Shown here one piece after another: positions 10,349 to 19,404 of a stretch of DNA of 64,000 nucleotides. The stretch is from Proteromonas lacertae (lineage: Eukaryota > Sar > Bigyra > Opalinata > Proteromonadidae). The stretch covers positions 1 to 64,000 of the forward strand of contig NGBS01000872.1 in the NCBI GenBank assembly GCA_002245135.1, in the 5' to 3' direction. The position numbers and the translations under genes were made by a program. Below the pieces are notes generated by a model that was not told the origin of the DNA, made no database searches, and saw only the letters and a program-made list of their open reading frames with translations. Numbering within the stretch: position 1 is the stretch's first letter; each line of letters opens with the position of its first letter.

Positions 10349-11284
10349 CTAATTCTTTCTCAATAATAAAGGGTGTTGTTTTGTCCAAGGTTTACCAAAA
10401 AATTCAATTTGTTCAAAATTTTCAGCAAATAATTTCATTCTTTCTGGACCATAATTTCTATCAGCATTCCATCTAATATATGAGTTATTTGAAAATGGTA
10501 AGCCAATTAAAAAATATCCTCCTCTATTTAACATACACCATACTTCTTCAGCTGCATGTATATCTCCATTTGGTTCTAATTCATCTCCATATCTTCCTAG
10601 ACCAGAATGTTCCATTGAAGAAAATGAAACGACAAAATCAAATTTCATTTCTCTTTTTATAGTTTCTTCAGCAAACTTATCAGGAGTATATGCTTTTAAA
10701 TAAGGAATTGTAGAATTAATTCTTCCATATTCAATTGTAGTAATTGATTTAGGATTTTTTGATGAAATAATTGCTTCTACCCAAGGTGATGAAGATCCAA
10801 TAACAGCAATATCCTTACCAGCTACAGAATATTTTGTGATTGCTTGGTCAATTAAATCTTCTTCATCAAAACCATACCATCCTATTGGTTTATTCAATTT
10901 ATGATTTTTTATCATTTCGTTTATTAATGTTATATTCCATTCGCTTTCTTCAGCTTTAGATCCAGAATATTTCTGTGCAAAATAATATGTTTCTTTTATT
11001 GGCATTTCACCATTTTGAGTAAAATTTTTATACAGATGAGGAGGAGGATATCTAGGCGGAGGCCATACCGTAGATGGCTTTCTATTCATCATTCTAATAT
11101 ACACATTTTTACAATTTATATCCTTTGTTCTATATTCAAAGAACTTGGATAATATTATTTTCTTTTGCTTTGATATAGTATTTGAATTTTTATAATCTTT
11201 TATTCTTATATTAACAAAGGTGTAATAAAAAATAAAAATACTACTGCATAAAATGACACACACAACTATTATAGTGTTGTACAT
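10349..11284 (-). CDS. DUF268-family type II membrane protein
   Basis: A 311-residue single-exon protein with a hydrophobic anchor at residues 4-24. The lumenal part contains DIAVIGSSSPWVEA, a SAM-methyltransferase-like strand, and SFSSMEHSGLGRYGDELEP, a signature of DUF268 proteins known from nematodes and protists. It ends with RGGYFLIGLPF. The fold suggests a methyltransferase, but the reaction is not established for this family. Its neighbour is an FkbM methyltransferase, which fits a role in decorating glycans. Confidence 0.8.
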   Translation of the reverse strand: MYNTIIVVCVILCSSIFIFYYTFVNIRIKDYKNSNTISKQKKIILSKFFEYRTKDINCKNVYIRMMNRKPSTVWPPPRYPPPHLYKNFTQNGEMPIKETYYFAQKYSGSKAEESEWNITLINEMIKNHKLNKPIGWYGFDEEDLIDQAITKYSVAGKDIAVIGSSSPWVEAIISSKNPKSITTIEYGRINSTIPYLKAYTPDKFAEETIKREMKFDFVVSFSSMEHSGLGRYGDELEPNGDIHAAEEVWCMLNRGGYFLIGLPFSNNSYIRWNADRNYGPERMKLFAENFEQIEFFGKPWTKQHPLLLRKN

Positions 11285-11431
11285 TTAATAATATACAACT
11301 GGCTATATATCACTTTAACACCATTAATTTCATCTTCTTTCTATTTACACTTTAAATTGTCTGATTATATTTTTTATTTATCAGTTATCTAATTCACATT
11401 ACCAAATATGTTCTATATGAAGCTTAATCAT

Positions 11432-11488
11432 AAAAAATAAAATCAAAATATCAAGCTTTTGGCTTGTGATTTTTGATTTTTTTTTTTT
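11432..11488. repeat. Hairpin at the symmetry axis of the large inverted repeat
   Basis: AATCAAAATATCAAGC (from 11441) is followed by a TTTTG loop and GCTTGTGATTTTTGATTT, an almost perfect complement. A-rich and T-rich flanks extend the pairing. The loop centre is about 11459, against a calculated axis of about 11453 from the arm coordinates. Confidence 0.75.
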
Positions 11489-11610
11489 GAATATTGTAAT
11501 TAATGTTAGTCAATCAATTATATAGTTACTAGCATTAGAAATGAGAAAGTTATGTAAGTCTTACCAGAATGTTTGTGGATTTTTCTGTAATAGACTTAAA
11601 ATTCACACAA

Positions 11611-11657
11611 TTAACTTGATAGTTAAAAGCTTTCCTAAGCTGTATTATCAAGTTTAA
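11611..11657. repeat. Second short hairpin in the central gap
   Basis: TTAACTTGATA at 11611 pairs with TATCAAGTTTAA ending at 11657, across a loop of about 24 nt that itself contains AAGCTTTCCTAAGCT. It may be a terminator-like or structural element. No function is evident. Confidence 0.5.
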
Positions 11658-11803
11658 ATCATGCTTAATTTTTAGCAATTTTGAGGGTAATAAATTATTA
11701 AAATCTGTATTTCTATGAAGAGGCTGATATAAAGAATTTAATTACAGAGGTAGAAATAGAAATAATAAATTAAAATGGAATTATAAAGAATTAAAATAAC
11801 AGA

Positions 11804-12652
11804 TTATACAAAGTATTTTTCTATTTCTTCTCTTGTAGTTGATTTATACTTTTGGTTATAATCATAGTGAATAGAGAAGTTATAAGCTCTATTATTAGAA
11901 CACAAATCAGTTTTACCATTTAGAAATGATATTAATGTTAAAGAACTTTGATCTTGTCTATGATTTGATCTATCTGATCCAGGAGGAGCAATACAATCAT
12001 GTTGTAAAGCACATTTCTCCCATTCATACAATATTTTTTCTGCTAAACGAGAAGGATACATAAAAGCCACAGTTCCACCAGCACAACATGTTTTATTCAA
12101 CCATTTATCAGGAAAATTGAAATGTTTTAACATTAAAGGATGTGTATATTTCTTAATATCGTGACTAGTTCTTTGAGACCATACTTTGCTTTTCTTGATA
12201 TTTTCTATCATATATTTTATACTTCCAGTTATATTACATCCAGCATCAAGCCAAACAACAGGATGTTTGTATTTTTTATATACTTCATAAATTATTACTG
12301 GTTTCCATGCATATTCACCTGCAGCAACTGATATATTGAAATAGGATGGATAGTTATTGAAAAGAAAATTTTGTAATAGAAATAATGGATGATTGAGTTT
12401 ATATCTGTTAAGTAAATAAAGTGTATTTTGTGATAATCCTAGATTATATACAATCATCAGAAATCTGTTGTTATGTATATAAAATGTGTGTATCATGTTT
12501 AATAATAACAATTCGTGGTTTTCTGATCCTCCAGTTACAATTACATAATCATAATCCAATATTTCATTATTCTTTACAAACATATTATACATATATATAA
12601 TAAATATTATAAAAATACAGCTAATGAAAAACTTGGTTTTAAATCTAAACAT
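11804..12652 (-). CDS. DUF1647-like putative glycosyltransferase, type II membrane
   Basis: A 282-residue single-exon protein. A hydrophobic anchor spans residues 8-25. The lumenal domain carries AGEYAWKPVIIYEV, VVWLDAGCNITG and SDRSNHRQDQSSLTLIS. This arrangement is seen in DUF1647-type nucleotide-sugar transferase-like proteins, where WLDAG replaces a canonical DxD. Five cysteines lie in the second half. Its ATG overlaps the TAA of the upstream gene by one base (TAATG), so translation start or promoter use is unusual. The reaction is unknown. Confidence 0.65.
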   Translation of the reverse strand: MFRFKTKFFISCIFIIFIIYMYNMFVKNNEILDYDYVIVTGGSENHELLLLNMIHTFYIHNNRFLMIVYNLGLSQNTLYLLNRYKLNHPLFLLQNFLFNNYPSYFNISVAAGEYAWKPVIIYEVYKKYKHPVVWLDAGCNITGSIKYMIENIKKSKVWSQRTSHDIKKYTHPLMLKHFNFPDKWLNKTCCAGGTVAFMYPSRLAEKILYEWEKCALQHDCIAPPGSDRSNHRQDQSSLTLISFLNGKTDLCSNNRAYNFSIHYDYNQKYKSTTREEIEKYFV

Positions 12653-13563
12653 TAAAATAAATAATTTACATATTTAGAAACAACTGAAATGTAGTTTATT
12701 CCATATTCATTTGTTTTGAATAAAAAATGTATTAGTGGAACAATATTCTCCACCCAATAATGAATAGTATCATTAGGTAGATGTGGAAGATGTATATCTA
12801 TTATTTCATTCCAATTAGCAGACATATTCTTTTTCCATTCTTCATTATTATCTCCTCTGTCAAATCTTGTATTATCATATGATCTTTCATGAAAGTTTAT
12901 TTTATTTGGATAGAATTCTGATTTTCTTATTTTGTCTCTCATATATATTTCATCAATACAATATCCATATCTTATATAATCTGAATCTATTATCTCTTTT
13001 ACTAATTCATACTCATTTGTTTTGTTTAGCATATCAATTTTTAGTATATCCTCATACATTTGTTTTGTTCCACTAAAATAACACATAGGCCATCTTCTAC
13101 TTACATATCCATTCAATCCAAAGGATTTTATGGTGAAATTGGTATAAGAATAATCCTGAAAAAATGTATAGTTATATGGAAGCATATCAACATCAGAAAT
13201 GTACAATATACTATTCTCTTTTTTGATTTGCAACGAACTAAAAATTCTGCACAGTTTGGAGAAATATTCTAATGAGTAATTCTGAGGAACAATTATTTCT
13301 TTATATATAGCTTTTTGTACAGTTAATTTGTGGATTAACTCATTTGGCAATTTTTGATGTGATATAATGTATATAATCGATGTATATCCAAATTGTCTCC
13401 ACATTTTCACAAAAAGTGGAATGTAAAAGAGATATGTGCCAGATGCTGAAATTCCAACATATTTTTCAAAATTATTACTGTTATATATATTTATATAATT
13501 GTATAAGAATAAAAAGATGATGAATAATAAAACTAAGATAAAGTAGTTGTAAAGTCTTTTCAT
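12652..13563 (-). CDS. Putative GT-A glycosyltransferase, type II membrane protein
   Basis: A single-exon protein of 303 residues. The N-terminal anchor at residues 6-23 is followed by a domain with SILYISDVDMLPYN, a DxD motif in the right setting for a GT-A fold, and later WPMCYFSGTKQMYEDI. Several sequons suggest a lumenal domain. I cannot assign a CAZy family. Its ATG abuts the ATG of the divergent gene at 13564 (CATATG), and its stop overlaps the next gene's ATG, so it has no intergenic space on either side. Confidence 0.65.
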   Translation of the reverse strand: MKRLYNYFILVLLFIIFLFLYNYINIYNSNNFEKYVGISASGTYLFYIPLFVKMWRQFGYTSIIYIISHQKLPNELIHKLTVQKAIYKEIIVPQNYSLEYFSKLCRIFSSLQIKKENSILYISDVDMLPYNYTFFQDYSYTNFTIKSFGLNGYVSRRWPMCYFSGTKQMYEDILKIDMLNKTNEYELVKEIIDSDYIRYGYCIDEIYMRDKIRKSEFYPNKINFHERSYDNTRFDRGDNNEEWKKNMSANWNEIIDIHLPHLPNDTIHYWVENIVPLIHFLFKTNEYGINYISVVSKYVNYLF

Positions 13564-14610
13564 ATGTATGTTGTTCTTTTATTCTTTTTGTTATTTCTTG
13601 CTTCTATTATGAATTATTATTATATATATTCAAATAATAATGAATATAATAATATTAGGAAGAAAGTATATGAAATTTTACAATCAAACATTTATGATAG
13701 ATTGTTTCAAAATGTCAGTTTAATATACTTGGGAAATAGAGTAAATTACAAGAATAATATACTAAAATACGCATTTGTGAGTTTTATAACTGGTGAAGAT
13801 TATATTAAATTGATAAATGGAACTATATACTCAATACACCAATTTTCTAATTATCCTATAGTTTTATATGTTGCTGGTGTAATAACAAAGACTATGTATA
13901 AAGTATTTTCACATTACGATAGATTATTAGTTTATTCTATTCCGCCTGAAAGAACAACTCCTTATTTTATAAAATTAAGAGCTTCATTATTAGCTCCAGT
14001 TTTAGTAGGTCAAATAGTTGAAGCAGATACAATAGTATTGCCTGGTGCAGATTGTTTATTTAAAAGAATAGAAGAAGAAATTAATGAAAAATATCCTTTT
14101 CCAATGATGCCTAGACATCCTGATATAAGAGGAGTTGAAAAGGGAAATGGAACAACAAACATTCTTGATTATCCTATGAATAAAAGATCAATGAGATATA
14201 TGCATGCTCATATGTCTTGGACTTATCATGCTTTACCATTTATAGCATATGTGTATAACAAATCTTTCATATATGACTATGGAAATGACGAACATGCTTT
14301 AAATATCAATTTGTGGGAAAGAAAAGCAAATAAACAATGGTGTATTTATGATCCATATTATAGTGTAGTAGATATATCACATTCAAGTGATGTCTTCTAT
14401 AAAACAGATGATATGCTGACGATATATAATTTCATTCATGGATGTAAATCTTACATATATCAACAGAGAATAATATATAAACTAGCACCGCTTAAACAAA
14501 ATGAATATAAAATAATTTACTCTACAAACAAATCTATTCATTTTTCACAATCCTGTAAATTAGATAATTTAATTTTAAAAGAAATTTTTAAGGAAAATTG
14601 TTTAATCTAA
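13564..14610 (+). CDS. Putative GT-A glycosyltransferase, type II membrane protein
   Basis: A 348-residue single-exon protein. Residues 2-19 form a hydrophobic anchor. The body reads YAFVSFITGEDYI, then TPYFIKLRASLLAPVLVG and ADTIVLPGADCLFKR. The last resembles the metal-binding acidic turn of GT-A enzymes with ADC in place of DxD. HPDIRG and DEHALN follow. The sugar and the family are not known to me. The start codon directly adjoins that of the divergent gene at 13563. The C-terminus converges on the broken GT31 gene with 5 bp between stops. Confidence 0.65.
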   Translation: MYVVLLFFLLFLASIMNYYYIYSNNNEYNNIRKKVYEILQSNIYDRLFQNVSLIYLGNRVNYKNNILKYAFVSFITGEDYIKLINGTIYSIHQFSNYPIVLYVAGVITKTMYKVFSHYDRLLVYSIPPERTTPYFIKLRASLLAPVLVGQIVEADTIVLPGADCLFKRIEEEINEKYPFPMMPRHPDIRGVEKGNGTTNILDYPMNKRSMRYMHAHMSWTYHALPFIAYVYNKSFIYDYGNDEHALNINLWERKANKQWCIYDPYYSVVDISHSSDVFYKTDDMLTIYNFIHGCKSYIYQQRIIYKLAPLKQNEYKIIYSTNKSIHFSQSCKLDNLILKEIFKENCLI

Positions 14611-14615
14611 TTTCA

Positions 14616-15536
14616 TCATCTATATTGTATATATTTGCAATGTAAAAAATATATCTCATGAGGTTTTAATCTGTGAATCATAAAGATGTTATCAGCAGAA
14701 TCAATCACAATACTACCTTCTCCAATTATCTAATTATATTTTCTAACATCACACATACATACATTTGATATTTTTGATAATCTTCCTATAAATACATCTT
14801 CTGGTTTACTGTAACAGTTACTATTTATTTCAGAAGTACTTCCCTTCAATAAAGTATTTATAAGATTAAATGGTATTACATACCCCATTCCACTTGGAAA
14901 ATAACCAATAATATAGCCCCATATATGATTTTCTGCTGTTCTATTGTAAGTTAAATGCAACTCTCTCAACACATTAATGTTTAAGAAAGTATCTGTAACA
15001 TGTTTAATTAACTATTTGAAGTGAGTGTGAAGTTTTGAACTCCATAGTAGGATATTATAGGTTTGTAGTTCTAATGCATAATAAGACGATAAGAAATTGA
15101 ATTGAATAACATCTTTAGAATGTTTTATCTCTTATGTAATTCTGTTGTTTATTTTTGAGTTTTTACTCTTCCCTGTAATAAATATATATGATAAGAAATT
15201 ATATTCTTTATATATTTTTCTAAATACTTCTCTTTCATAAAACATATCTGGTTCTGAAATTATTGTAATTAAGTATTCACAATCTTTTATTGTAGGATAA
15301 TCTAGGTCATTATGGCTAAATTCATTTAATAATAACACATATGGATTTAATTTTCTATTCTTTAAGTACAATTCATCTGATTTTCTACTACAAGTAACTT
15401 TTGTTGTCTTATTAATACATCTAATTATTTTATTTGTTTCTTTATATAGTACATTATCAGTATATGATATAAGCGATTTATATATGCTAATCAAAGTAAT
15501 TAGTGTAAATACCACTATAACAAAATTAAAAATCAT
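14616..15536 (-). pseudogene. Broken GT31 glycosyltransferase gene at mirror position
   Basis: One continuous frame from an ATG at 15536 to a TGA at 14616-14618 matches the GT31 gene at 7445-8413 along its length: anchor, FRKIYKEY, DVIQFNF, YFPSGMGYV, PEDVFIGRLS and a final MIHRLK. It is interrupted by in-frame stops at 15132-15134, 15012-15014 and 14730-14732. The DxD metal site KQDTDTF has become KHVTDTF. No frameshift is needed. This is a host gene lost by point mutation, and it is clearly diverged from its homologue rather than a recent copy. Confidence 0.8.
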
Positions 15537-15796
15537 AGTATTAGTAGATCATTCATAAAATTGTATAATATAATACTATACAATATTTCAAGGAAATTAT
15601 TTTAAGAAAAACAATATTTCTTTGAAAGAACTTTAATTGAAAAGGAATATAATCGAAGGAGGAGAAAAGAATTGTTAAGCTTTAGAGAATAATTCAATAC
15701 AAAGAAACAATTCTACATATGTTAGTTTCAATGAAAATGAAAAAATATGTATAATTTTGCATAATAATAAAAAATATAACTTCATATTATAACATT

Positions 15797-15868
15797 AAAC
15801 ATATCTATTTATTCTCATTAGATTTAGATGTTTCAGTTTCATATTGGATAATTGAATGGATAAACCCT
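15797..15868 (+). pseudogene. Relic of an FkbM methyltransferase gene (right arm)
   Basis: This is the mirror copy of the relic at 7037-7108. It reads KHIYLFSLD joined to DVSVSYWIIEW, matching the intact gene at 9603-10301 with an internal deletion. It lies just beyond the stop of UDP-sugar pyrophosphorylase. Confidence 0.6.
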
Positions 15869-15904
15869 AATAATAGAAACAATGAATAAAAATTTCCATT
15901 CCCA

Positions 15905-17426
15905 TTAATAGAAGTGGTTTCCTATTCCATATTCTAATACATACTCATTAATACTTACTAATTTAGTTTTGAATATACCATTTCTTTCATTTATTCTTTC
16001 AAATACTTTGTTCTGAATATTTAAATTGTTTATTGTAGCACATCCTCCACTTTTTACTTTAATTGATAAACACCCTTTTAAATGTAAATTTTTAATATAA
16101 ACATTTCCTGTAATTACAAGTTTTGAATTGCTTTCAATAATTATATTTCCTTTTAAATGATCAATAATTCTGCTTGTTGCATTACTAATTAAAGGATCAA
16201 TATGAATAATACAATTTTCCCCTATTTTCCATCCTAATTTACATAACTTCTTGTAATTTCTAATGTATAAATTATTCTCTCCACTATCTGGTGTATAAAA
16301 ATCAGAATTATCAGATATTTCTTTCACTGGATTAAAAGCATATTCACACTTATATCTTTTGAATTTTTATCACTGAGTAGTAAATAATCCTGCAAAACTG
16401 TTTCAATTCTAAATGATTTAAAATCTTTCGATAATACATATTCTGGTAATGATTTATTTCTTTCATGTAGAGTATTATAATATTTATCTAATTCAAAACA
16501 TATTATATTAGTTACAGCTGGATATAATGATTCTGATTTATCACAAGAATTTATATCTTCTCCTAACAATTTTGGTAAAAGAGAATAATCTATTGCCCTT
16601 ACATTATAAAATCTACCATTTTCTTCACATGAACATAGAATTGATGCTTTCTCTCCTTTACATCTTTCTACAGTTAAATAATTTACATCTACTCCATTAT
16701 CTATTGTACTTCCAATTAATACTGGAATTGCTTCAAATGCTAATGAATTTGTGTCTTGAAAAATAACTAGATATTTAACACCTTTAGACTTCCATATATC
16801 TAACACTCCTTTCTACAATATAATTACATTTATACAGAGTATAACAGATTATGAATATCACCATGCCCATGTGGTTTACTTATTATTTTGCTATCTTCAT
16901 ATAACAAGTTGCAATCTTCATCACCAAATGATGGTACATTAATTTGCTGAATAATTATTACATCATTCTTATTTAAACCAAAATAATTGTTCTCTTCAAG
17001 ATAATGTTTAACTCTTTTATCAGTAGATTGCGAAGTCATTATACAAATATGAATTGATTGATTTGTACTAATTTGATATGATTTTATATATTTAAAATAT
17101 AGGTTGAGATAAGATAAACCACTTATTTGATCCACATTTAAAGCTAACTTTCAATATAATACATGAATTTATACTTTAATTGAATTAAAATTTAGTCTCT
17201 CACCTAATCCTCCTGCAACAAGCACAAATCCACATTCATTTATATTATTTATTCCAATTCTTTCATATTTTTTAAAAGATTCGTCTAAATAACTGATATT
17301 CATACTTTGAGAGAGTGATATATTATTAATTTTAATACAATTATCATTTTTATATTTATTCACTATAATTTTAGCTCTTCTTCTATATTCTATTATTCCT
17401 TCTTCTAATATATGATTGTAATACAC
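15905..17426 (-). CDS. UDP-sugar pyrophosphorylase-like protein (right copy), same frameshift as left
   Basis: This has the same product and structure as 5479-7000. It shows GGLGERL, HGHGDIH and FQDTNSL motifs, the same two mini-introns, and the same one-base displacement ahead of YAFNPVKE near 16345. The reading-frame pieces are identical in the two arms. The enzyme class (EC 2.7.7.64 type) would supply UDP-sugars to the surrounding glycosyltransferases. Two copies sharing one lesion means either the lesion predates duplication or homogenisation, or the consensus errs identically, or an unusual 23-nt intron is used. Confidence 0.75.
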
Positions 17427-17609
17427 AATCTCATTGCATATACTTTTTAATTCTAGAATAAATCAGGATAATACTTTTATTCTTTCTTGTATATTCGATT
17501 ATTCTTGTCTGTTTGCAGGATAAAAGTAAATAATATCCATAATAATATAACATAAAATCTGAAAATAACATATTAAATATCTAAAAACTAATAAACAAGC
17601 ATACTAACT

Positions 17610-18413
17610 TCAATATTTTACAGGATGATATAACATATTTTTGATAGAATTGTCTTTTAACAACATCTCTAATTCTTCTTTTGTATTAATTATTTTTCCA
17701 AAACCTTTATCTTTATCATAATCTCTTTTATCCATCTTTCTTATGCTCAATTTATAATATAATGCAGTTTCTAATATCATTTGTTCCACTTGAGCATGTC
17801 TTTTTAGTTCAAATTCTCTTCTTAATGCATTTCTCAACTTTTTTGATAGTCTGTGAACATGAGTAGCAATATAATATGATTCATTAGATCTGCTTTTTCT
17901 ATATTCTTCTGTTACACAATCATGCCAACCTTTTGTAAAATATGGAGGATCACTATAGATTAATAAATCTTCATCAAATTTATCATATTTTTTAAAGAAA
18001 TTATATATATTTCCTGTATAAACAACATCTTGATCAAATACCCATAAATATTTATAATTTAAATGATATATATCATCCCATAGTAAATAATGTTCAGAAT
18101 GTAATAGCCACATATAAAAAGTATCAGGTCTGTTTCTACAGAATCCACCCATTCTCTTTACTTCTGGATATTTTTCAATTACCAATTTTCTATCTACACA
18201 ATAAGTAACTATTCCATTACTGCTGTTACTAAATACATCTGTTAATATCACTACTTCATATTTACTTGGTAATTGATTTTTATATGTTTTTATTCTTTCA
18301 ATTTGATTTTTTGTAGGTGAAGAAACTCTAAATAATATAACTGATTTGCATTTTATGCATAAGGTAACAGCATATGATATAATAATAAGTAATACAAAAT
18401 AGTTTATCCACAT
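17610..18413 (-). CDS. Type II membrane glycosyltransferase-like protein (right copy)
   Basis: This product is identical to that of 4492-5295. It has 267 residues, an N-terminal anchor and the FDQDVVY acidic motif. It lies between the FkbM and pyrophosphorylase genes on the same strand, exactly mirroring the left arm. There are no introns. Confidence 0.75.
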   Translation of the reverse strand: MWINYFVLLIIISYAVTLCIKCKSVILFRVSSPTKNQIERIKTYKNQLPSKYEVVILTDVFSNSSNGIVTYCVDRKLVIEKYPEVKRMGGFCRNRPDTFYMWLLHSEHYLLWDDIYHLNYKYLWVFDQDVVYTGNIYNFFKKYDKFDEDLLIYSDPPYFTKGWHDCVTEEYRKSRSNESYYIATHVHRLSKKLRNALRREFELKRHAQVEQMILETALYYKLSIRKMDKRDYDKDKGFGKIINTKEELEMLLKDNSIKNMLYHPVKY

Positions 18414-18515
18414 AAAGAATTATAACAATTCAAATTTTTATATTATATAAAACACATAACACCTGAAATATTATCATTTTTCATTAATCTAAATAATTAA
18501 TTATGGGTGATTATT

Positions 18516-19382
18516 TTATTGAAATAATTCTTTTCTGCATGATAGTAGCTCTTTATACAAATCTAAATGATGTAACAATTGATAATCACTAACACTCCCT
18601 TCTTCATATGTCTCAATTCCATAACTCTTTGTGTAATTAAGGAAATCATTGTATATTGATAATGCCTTTCCTTGCACAGGATTATTTATTCCTCTTCTAT
18701 GAAATTCTGAATAAAGTATATCAAACTTTATTAACTGATTTGATTTGATTAAATCTGGAATAATGTAGTGTTCTTCTCCCTCTACATCAAATTTCATAAC
18801 ATTAAAATCATTTTGTGGTATATTTTCCAATATAAAATTCGTTATATTTATTACTGGAAGAGTATAATTTTTTCTTCTTGTAAAATAATCAGCATAATGA
18901 TTGATATTTGTAGAATAATACTTAGATGAAGCATCGTCAGATTTATCAATGCTCATTATGTCTGTTCCATCATATATACTAACTATAACTGGACAATATA
19001 TGTTAAACTTTACTAAATTTGTTCGTTTCTGTATATATTCTGTTACTTTATATATTTTATTGCATAGAAAAGGATTTGCTTCAAATATATATGTGTTAAA
19101 ATTTTTAGTAAAATTAACCAATACTTGTGGATATGGCACTATAGACTTTAAGTCTTTTATTTTTATATTGTAAAACCAGGCAACTGAATCTCCATTATTA
19201 GCTCCTAAATCTATATAATTCCCAGTATTCCATACTGTTTTACTGTATCTTTTTTCTCTATTTTTCAATTTGCATTGTCTTTGTTTCACTATTTTGTTAT
19301 AGTTTTTATGATATACATAAAAACACATTAAAAATGACAATAATAATATAAATAATGTGTTATTATGTTTTATTTCAAACAT
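18516..19382 (-). CDS. FkbM-family methyltransferase, type II membrane protein (right copy)
   Basis: This product is identical to that of 3524-4390. The ATG at 19382 lies 22 bp from the divergent ATG at 19405, so one short bidirectional promoter should serve this gene and the fucosyltransferase-like gene. LGANNGDS and MKFDVEGEEH mark the FkbM fold. Confidence 0.85.
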   Translation of the reverse strand: MFEIKHNNTLFILLLSFLMCFYVYHKNYNKIVKQRQCKLKNREKRYSKTVWNTGNYIDLGANNGDSVAWFYNIKIKDLKSIVPYPQVLVNFTKNFNTYIFEANPFLCNKIYKVTEYIQKRTNLVKFNIYCPVIVSIYDGTDIMSIDKSDDASSKYYSTNINHYADYFTRRKNYTLPVINITNFILENIPQNDFNVMKFDVEGEEHYIIPDLIKSNQLIKFDILYSEFHRRGINNPVQGKALSIYNDFLNYTKSYGIETYEEGSVSDYQLLHHLDLYKELLSCRKELFQ

Positions 19383-19404
19383 ATTTTCTAAAACAAAAGT
19401 ACTG

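Larger units (their letters stand above)
11285..11803. other. Non-coding centre of the inverted-repeat island
   Basis: I find no credible gene in this 519-bp gap. It contains two hairpin-forming inverted repeats (11432-11488 and 11611-11657). The first lies within a few bases of the symmetry axis of the whole island. Flanking genes (DUF268 and a DUF1647-like gene) are both on the minus strand. Confidence 0.7.

Noticed and set aside
14616-15536. Possible stop-codon reassignment, because the GT31-like frame contains TAA and TAG yet remains alignable throughout
   Set aside because: All three stops terminate other conserved genes in the window, and this copy has also lost its catalytic DxD. Ordinary pseudogene decay explains it.
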